Assembly: GCA_037783545.1 (NCBI GenBank)
Contig: JBBELK010000821.1
Coordinates: 124,001-188,000, forward strand
Source: Henricia sp. BOLD:AAB3569
Taxonomy: Eukaryota > Echinodermata > Asteroidea > Spinulosida > Echinasteridae
Direction of reading: 5' to 3'
DNA: 64,000 bases
How positions within the stretch are numbered: position 1 is the stretch's first letter; each line of letters begins with the position of its first letter. A program made the position numbers and the translations under genes. Of the stretch, positions 52,301-61,300 are shown one piece after another. The notes below the pieces were generated by a model. It was not told the DNA's origin and did no database searches. It worked only from the letters and a program-made list of their open reading frames with translations.

Positions 52301-55300
52301 TGAGGAGTCTGAAGAGTCCGAAGACACGCTTTGTGAATTGTTGTCCAGCTCACCCTCTGCTAGCCTTTCCTCCAGCGACGACATACTGATAATCATCCGA
52401 GTTAAATCTCGAGATGCTTCCTTCTTGCAAAGAGCCGCTTTGCCAAACTTAAGAGCAGCTTCGGACCATCGAGCTATCTTCCCAGACGGTTTCTGATTCT
52501 CAGAATGGGTGGGCAGAAGGGGGAAAGTGTCTTGTTTCTGAATGGCTGTGAGTTCTTCATCAAGAGGAGAGGGGCTCCTACGGTCAACTTCTCTCAGAGC
52601 AAGTTGAGCATCATTTGAAGAGCTGTACAAACCACAAGGTAGGTTGTGCAGGACGTTCCGCGACATGTTCAGAATCCTTAGTTTGGGAGCCATCCACATC
52701 TCGAATGGAAGCTCCCTCAGATGGTTGTTCTCCACGTTCAGATTGTCCAACGCTGGCAGCACAAAAATCTCCAATGGCAGTGTGACCAAGCGATTGTTTC
52801 CGAGGTTTATCTTCCGAAGCACTGGCGCATCCCAGCTGGCGTCTTCAAAAATCTTGGAGAAGGTTCTTGTTGTGGGGCTTGTGCTTCTCGGCATTCCCGG
52901 CAGGTAGCAGATCTTGTTCTTTGATGCATTCAACTGCTGCAAGGAAGGCATTTTGAAGATAATTAAGGGCAAATCGCTCAGACTATTGTCTGATATATCA
53001 ATCCTTGTAACAGTAGCGATGGCAATATGAATACCTCCTTCTACAGGATAGGTTCTGAGCATACTGTTATAACGAAGTCCGGCCTCTACGAGCCACCCTG
53101 ATTTGATTTGATTTAGATTATGATCATGCCAGTCAATCGCAACAGGCGTGTCATACATTCCAAGTGTGCTAGCAGCTCTTTTGAGGCCACCGAACGTTCT
53201 CCTCCGATCGTACGTGCTGCCTTTTCTAGCGGGGTCTTTCTTACTTTCCGGCTGCAGCAAGGCACGCGATCGCGCTATAATCGCAGCGTCACGAACGCCT
53301 TTTGTTTTTGATTGGCTGTCAACTCCTTCAGAGCTGTGGGTCAACTCCATGACGAAGGTCTTAAATTTGTTCTGATAGTCTTCTCCGATGGTAAAATCTG
53401 GATCAGGATGCACCCCAGTATGAGCTAGGATTGTGGTCATGACGTCATTACGCACGCTAAGAGTGGCTGAAACGAGAGCTTTGCCGCTTGGGTCGCGCGC
53501 TCCGTGCTTCAAAAGCATCGCAATGATGTCCAAGTTATAATCACAAACGCTGCATGCTTCACACAGGATGGAGTTGTCCTCTTTGGGAATATGGATTTTT
53601 TCAGTGACTCGTCCTTCCAAGAGGCTTGCGTTGCTCCCTCGTGATCCAAACAGGCATTTGATTGATTTAACTGGTAAATTCACATCAGTTCCGTGCTTCA
53701 GCAACAACGAAACAATCTCAATGTTACCAGAAAGCACAGCACTGTGAAGTGGCGTTCTGCCAATCAAGGTGTAACAGTCAACATCAATGTAGGCTTGTCG
53801 CTTTCCTTGACCAAAGTTTGGGACGACGGATCCAACTGGCCGGTACTCCAATAGAGTTCTTGCTACGTCGACGTGGCCGGCAGCACAAGCGAGATACAGT
53901 GCCGTCTGGCCGTTAATGTTCCGTAAGTTGAGATAGAATGGAAGGTCGCCTTTGTAGGATTTGAAGGTGCTGGTAGCCGCAGCTTGGTCAAGTTGGCAGA
54001 ATCCCTGGAAATATTCAACCAAGAAAAGTCAGTATAAGAAATAAGCACAATGCCAAAATAACTTGGCCAAGTTTCTTTGTCGTTTTCCCAAACATGCTCC
54101 ATGGTTGTAAACAATGAACAGGCTTTTTTACATTACTGTCATTTCAATATGTGTCAAAATCTTCCGCCGTAGTTTCAACATGGATCAACTGTGCACTGCT
54201 TTCACATTACTTCACAGACTCTTTGCCACATGTAATGTGTTCACAGAACACAGACTGGCCAGTTTGTAGGTTTCACACTATCATTGTTTAACACAAATTA
54301 AAATGTTGACGTGTGAACAAGTAGGTAAACTCAACATGTGTCAAATATGCATTGAAATTGTAGTGTTAAAAAGCCTTTCATGCAGCAGTTAATTTTCAAT
54401 TTTTATTGATGAATTTTTAAAATGTATGACAGGAAACTGAGGAGGTCGAAAGTGAATTTCTGAATATGCAGATGAGGGCGGTCTTTGGGTCATGTCATTT
54501 CATCTGGAACCCAAACCACCAGTGAAATGTAAAGTACAAAGTATGTAGAAAGCAAACTGAAATTGCAGCATTTTCCACCCCTTTCCTCTTCATTGGCTAC
54601 TTTATATCTTTGCTCATCAATATGGAAATGAGTCTTTCCACAGTAAAGGGGGCATTTTGGCAACACAGACCATATTTTCTAGAAAATACCTTTGTCTGGT
54701 CTCAAAATAAAAGAAATAAGTTTCAGTTGTTCTGAAGAGATAACTTAGGCCCAAAAAGGGTTACAAATAGTGTGACAACATATCTTTCTAAAAACCCTGT
54801 GTACAAATTTCCAATATACGCTCGTAACCGGGACGGCCTAAAATGTAACAAGTGTCCGTCCCGGTTACGAGTGTATATTGGAAATTTGTACACAGCGCTT
54901 TTAGAAAGGCATGTTGTCACACTATTTGTAACCCTTTTTGGGCCTAGGTTATCAGAACAACTTGAACTTATTTCTTTTATTTTGAGACCAGACAAAGGTA
55001 TTTTCTAGAAAATATGTTCTAGTGTTGCCAAAATTCCCCCTTTACTGTGGAAAGACCCCAATTTACATTTAAAACCCAAAACCTGTTTATATACCGTCTG
55101 CAAACAGCTTTCAAATCGCAACAGCTGAAACTGAGAGTCACATTTAGCTAGCATATAGATTGTAGTTTATAAAAACCCCATGACCCGGATACTTTAAAAA
55201 GCAGCCAGCATAAATCTAAGCTAATTAAGCTTCACTCAACTCAGAAAATCTGACATTAAATCTCGGCCTAATAAAACACTTCCCCCGACAGGAAAGCTGG

Positions 55301-58300
55301 AATATAGTTTCACAGAGTTTTAGGAAGGGCAACGCAGATGAATCAGTGGCTATATTTAGGTCAATGTGCACACACTTTTACAACATCAACTGGGTGTTTG
55401 GTCCCTTATTACAGGCCCATTATATCGCTTCCAACGACCCAAAATCTATCTTTCCTTTTCTCCTATTAAAATGAACGTAACCAAAGCGAGGCTTGCAGAA
55501 AAAAATAGTTTGGTTCAGTTTTGAAATTGTTCATTGTGATAAGGAGAGCGTGCAGCGCGGGCAGTGATTGTCAACGGTAGATTACACGCGCTATAGCGCA
55601 GACTCACTGTTCGTGCCCGACAAATGCCCGGCACATACTATGGGGAACAAGACAAAGATGGACGCACCGTGATAAAGGTCTATGGTAACAAACACCACAT
55701 TAATATATTTCTGTCCAAGATGATACTGTACTTTCTGTGAGAAATTAACAACTGAAGACATTTGGTTTAAAACATTTTTTTTTTACCATTCATTCAACAA
55801 AAACTGGCCAGTTAAACGGTGTTGTACATATGTGTGATAAAGAAATGCCAATTTTATCAAGAAACAAGTCTCACCAAAATTTTAGCATTTCGCTTCTAAT
55901 TAGATTGACATTCAAACTAATTAAAATAAATGTGTTCTGCAAACACTGTCCTTCAGTATAGCATTGTCTTTTTTTTCCATGGGCAAAAAGCCTAGCCAGG
56001 GGCCAATTTCATAAAGCTGTTTAGTAGAAAAATTTGCTTAATCGAACATTTGTTTGCTTTATAAAAATGGGTTTTCTGTCAAAATTGTATGTCAACTTGT
56101 GTTTTCTAGCAAGAATAGACTGCCGAAGTGAGTACGTCACCTTTTGTTGGTTGCCTAGGCAATTGGATCTAAACTAAAAACCACTCAACCGTGTCCCAGT
56201 GCTTTTCCAATAGTACTTTTTCCGACGGCCATGGCAACGCACGTCACACTTCGGCTGTCTATAGCAGTCAATTGTAATACACAGCATAAAGAATTTGACA
56301 GAAACCCATTTTTATAAAGTATTGTAACGGCTGCCCGATCCACCAGCCGAGGGCGCCAGCACCGTTTCACGGTGGGTCCGCCCGACGTGCTGAGGGCGCT
56401 ATCACGGCTCCACGGAGCCGGGTGGCGTGAGCCCCTGCTGGGGGATCGGGATATCCGTTCCGCGTGGGAACGCGATCCCTGCGCCATCTTTGGCTGAGTG
56501 GTTGTCATGAGGAGACATGAAAATAAAGACCTCCGAGTTTCGTTCCTGAATCTGTGTTCCTGTGTGTGTTTCTTCTTGTGTCGAGAGTCTAATAACGAGA
56601 GGGGAAATTCCTCGTTACAGTATACAAATTTTAGATTAAGCAAATTTTTCTGCTAAACAGCTTGATGAAATTGGCCCCAGATGGCCAGTATGGTGTGTGG
56701 AGAAATTGTTTTCACATTTCTTTTGTTCATCGGGATAGAAAGTATGAAATTCAAGAACAGAATTGCTCTAAAGCACTACAGAGTATGTAGTAATCCAACT
56801 ATGCTACCATCAGACTACTTCCTGTTTATGTTTAAGTGGAAGCTTAATTGGGTTAAGGCCGTAAATATCATTTGCAAGATAACACTTTTTACAGATTTGT
56901 GGTATGAGAGTGTAACATATCTAAGGAAGAATGTTGGTAAACTAGCCTGAATAAATTTTAGCTGACTTGGATGCATGTACATGTATATCAGAAAACCTTG
57001 AAAATCTATATGGATTTTGTGTACAAGTGAATGGTAAAAAGGTCCCATGCACGGAACTTTTTAGAAAACCACCTTCGGTTGTCTATTTCCAGCATGAAAT
57101 ACCATTTTGGACGGAAATAAATTCATGTGGTGTTTGTTACCATTGCTATTTGTGAGTAAGGTTTTTCTTGTTAAGTCATGAAAAACAAGATTGGGTCATT
57201 GCAAATGATACATTGGGCCTTTAAACAAAGAAGCACATGATGAGTAGAATGGATATAGAGCGTGATCCAATTCCGTCCCTCCCGTGAGGGACGGAAATCA
57301 GGAGACAAATGCCTTTCCTTAATCAAAACAACAAATGAAATCTAAAGTGAACCCGTATGTTTACCTACTACTGATGTTAATACACACACCCAGTTTATCA
57401 CATGTTGAAATTGACTTTACAGTTTTATGCAGAGGTTGTTTTTATGCATGAGGGATGGACACTCTATAAAATTGAGAAAAACTACAAATTTTTACATGCA
57501 TTTTCAACTATTTCTTGGAAAAGTGAGGACACAGTGTGCCCAGTCAAATTTATTCTGTTAATTTTTGTAATATGATTGTAAAATATGGACATATCTTTAC
57601 TTTTTAAGGTATTTTGATTAATTTAGGAAATTTTGAAATTTTCATCCCGTGTTTACCAGTTTTGGATCACACTCTATATAGTTATGGAATGAATCTATGT
57701 TTTTTGGGGTTAAACTCATGAGCATAAAGCTGTATAAGTATAAACTGTACCAATCAATGATTTTCACAAATGACTATATGTAAGTGCACCAAAGCGCAAC
57801 ATTAATCAGCAAAGACATAGTTTAACTTGATTATCCTATGATACTCCTTTCTCTTATTTTTTTCTGGGCTGATACTGTGAGGATTAAATTTTGACAAATG
57901 GATTTTTAGCAAAAAATGCCACATTTTATGTATGGTAGATGCTTGTTTTTGAAGGTTCTGAATTTGATGAAAATATGCACAATGGCACCAATCTTTAAAA
58001 ATTATGTAATTAACTGTTTCTATGTTTATTGGAATGAAAATGTAAAAATATACAATAGCAGTCAAAGTACACCTGGTTAAAACAAGGGTTTGTCTTAACT
58101 GCCACACCTCAAAAGTTAAAATAGACACGAGTATGTTTATTTCTACTTTGAAGTTTTTAGAGAAACTTTAAATAAAACTTTGGCAATTATGACAAATTTA
58201 TCCTTGTTTTCAGCAGGTGAACTCAAACGTTTAAGCATTGCTGCCCCTGAAGCAAGATGGAATTTGTGGCAAGAAATAAACCAAATCAAGCTTACTTCCT

Positions 58301-61300
58301 CAGAGACGGGGGCCTTGTAGGTAAATTCTCGCAGTAGACCATTGAACGGCGTGAGTCCTTGTTTCAACTAGGAAATGAACTAAATTGGGTAATCCTGGCT
58401 CAAGTCATCACAGTGTGTATGTGTGCTATAGGGCTGGGACAGCATAAAGGGCTATGTGCTCACATGGCGTGGGGTCATGAGGGTCGCGTGTACTTCCTGT
58501 GTACATTGTACGTGGTGAGGGAGGGGCATACTGCCACAAATAGACCGTATCGAATAGCTCCCATATTGTATGGTCAACAAAACAAACACAAAATGTGCAA
58601 CCAGGCATGTCTCCCAAAAACAAACAAAAATTCCCTACAAGATGGAAGCTATTCGATATGGTCTATGTATATTTTGAGCCAATAATAATAAAAAAAGACA
58701 GATTTATTTATTTTTTTTTTACTAATTCTGCATCCTATTTTTGGGAGTTCAGAGTTCAGTTTGAAGCAGTGGCATTTTCCATGAAGTATAAGTAGATAAC
58801 ATTTCAGGCAAAAGATTTTCTGTGACATATGATTCCAAGTTGGCCCCAATGCCCCAGTAAGATATTAACTTTCCTCTTAAATTTAATGAGGCTGGTGTGC
58901 ACTAATAGTCAGTACACATTTTTAACAAAGTTGGCCATGGTGCCCTTCCAGTTGGCCATGGTGCCCTTCCAGTTGGCCTCAGTGCCCCTTGAAATTCACA
59001 CAAAATCATAATGTGGGCCTGGATTGTACATTTATTGGAAGCCGAAAATAAATCCTTGTAATTTTTTAGAAAGACCAAACCAGAGACCATTGACCACTCT
59101 CACAGACGCCATCTTCGTAGGAAAAATGCTACTGCGTATTAAACGCCATCAAGTACGCGCACGCACACCCTGGAAAATGCTCTAAACGCGCGCACATGTT
59201 GCTCGAAATTTGTTAAAAATACGGCGCAGCCAATGAGCGTCATAAAGATTTACGCTCAATATCATGATGCACGTGACAATTTGTAGGAATTGATGTCATT
59301 TGAGAGTGATTAATAAAGAGACTCATTTGCATTTTCCCGTAATTCCGCACCTAAGTTCTAATTTTCCACGACTAGACCATTTAACTAAAGAGACAAGAAC
59401 ACATAATAGCATAATAAAATAAAATTTAAAATAAATTAAAGACTATGACCATGTACTGGTAAAGATTTAGACTTGTCTAACACAACCAAATAAAGCTTTA
59501 AACCTGTACAAGTCGCTTATAAAACTCATCACTTTGTGACAGGGTATCAAAATGCCTCACCTTTTCGTCCAGAGCCGACTTGTAATCGAACTCCAAGAGT
59601 AGTTTAATAATAGCGACATTTCCTTGTTTAGCAGCAGCATGTAACGGTATCTCCATTTCATTAGTCTGATCGCTGGCCATTGCCGGAAAGTGCTAGGTAG
59701 TGGGGAAAACAGAAATCATTTAGACTTATGTACGGTACAGGTCACTTGGAAATAGTGCTTATTTACCCTAACACTCCTTAATACTCCAACATCAATAAGA
59801 TTTTGCAGACACCCCTCTGAGGAAGTTAGGGTTTTAAACAACTACATGTACTGTTGAATTGTTTTATAAATACCTCAGACAGTTCACCCATTCCTATGGT
59901 CAAGAGCACATCACCTGGCCATTAACAATGTATTAACATTCAATGCAGTTGTGATTTCGGAAAATATCAAGTATCTCCAGCTTGTATCTGCTAAATAAAA
60001 AATAATCAGACGAAATGTTTTGTCTTCGTACATTATTTTGTTCCTCTCCACCCCAGACCTGCTCTTTGTGCCCCTAGTTGGCTATCCACTCCAACCCATC
60101 TTTCTGCCAGAATACTTCTCCTTGTAGTCTCCCCCACCACCCCCCACACCCCACCCCCCACCCCAACATGTTTTGATGTGCTGTTTTGTTTGCCCTTGAA
60201 AAAGGCTCAGAATGCTAGGGTCCAAATGTAAAGCACCTAATTTGACAGTGTTTTTGGAAGGAGACTATTTAAACAAATTTTAAGGTAAAAGTTGCAACGA
60301 TCTCTAGATCATGAACCTTAAGTTCCCACCCAGGCCTTGTGCTACATTAGTGAACCCAAACAGTCATGTCAAGATGAAATAACAAGATGAGTTTAATGCA
60401 CTTGTTTCATGTTGACTGTTCTGCAACTTGTTATTACTACCGGTACATGTAGCAGGTATGTCATGGAGTGCACAGGAACCAAATCTAAATATGACACGGT
60501 GTACAATGTGTACAGGTAGGATTGGTTTTGATTTCGGTTGAGTAATCGTAGCGACAGATTCGTTTCAATACTTCCTTCCTGACAGCAGGGACCGATTTTG
60601 TGGTGCTGCTAAGCACATAAATTTGCTTTATAGAACAGAATTTCTTTGCTTTATATTGCAAAAATGGGTTGCCAGCCAAAATTGTATGTGATGTGTTTTT
60701 ACTAATAATCTGCTACTGTTTCTAAGAACACAATTCGGCATAACAATATTTATACATAGCAATGAAAGAAATGCAAATGTTTAGTTTAATTAAAATTTGA
60801 AATTTTCTTTTGTGTGGAAGTTGGTATCGAAATATTCATAAGACAGCTTCTTAAATGCACGACTGCATAAAGCTTGTGTGTGCTGAAAATTCCCACTCTC
60901 AGATTGACTGCTTTTTTTTCATCAAAAAGTAGAGAAAATTTTTGCGTTTCTTTCGTTTCTCTGTATAGGTGGAAGACTTTTGTACGCTTCATTTAAATCA
61001 GCCTATGGGTAGCTTATGGGTAGCCTATGGGTACCGGTAGCCTATGGGTAGCCTATGGGTAGCCTATGGGCTGCGAACTAAAGTTCCATGAACCCATTAC
61101 AAAACGAAAAGTTTTGACAGGGAACTTTGATATCAAATTACAGAATGATCACCTCATTTCCTGGTTAATCAACATCTATCCTACTTTAGGGCTTCCCCTT
61201 ATCTGTCCATTATTTGTCAATATTTCACCTGGGAAATTCCTGTAAATATTTCCTGCTTGGATTTGGATTTATTCATATTTTTTAGACAACTTTACTAGAC

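Noticed and set aside
56185-56643. 152-codon minus-strand frame
   Set aside because: It runs through the solo LTR and flanking MITE arms. No domain is recognisable and the frame gives no sign of selection.
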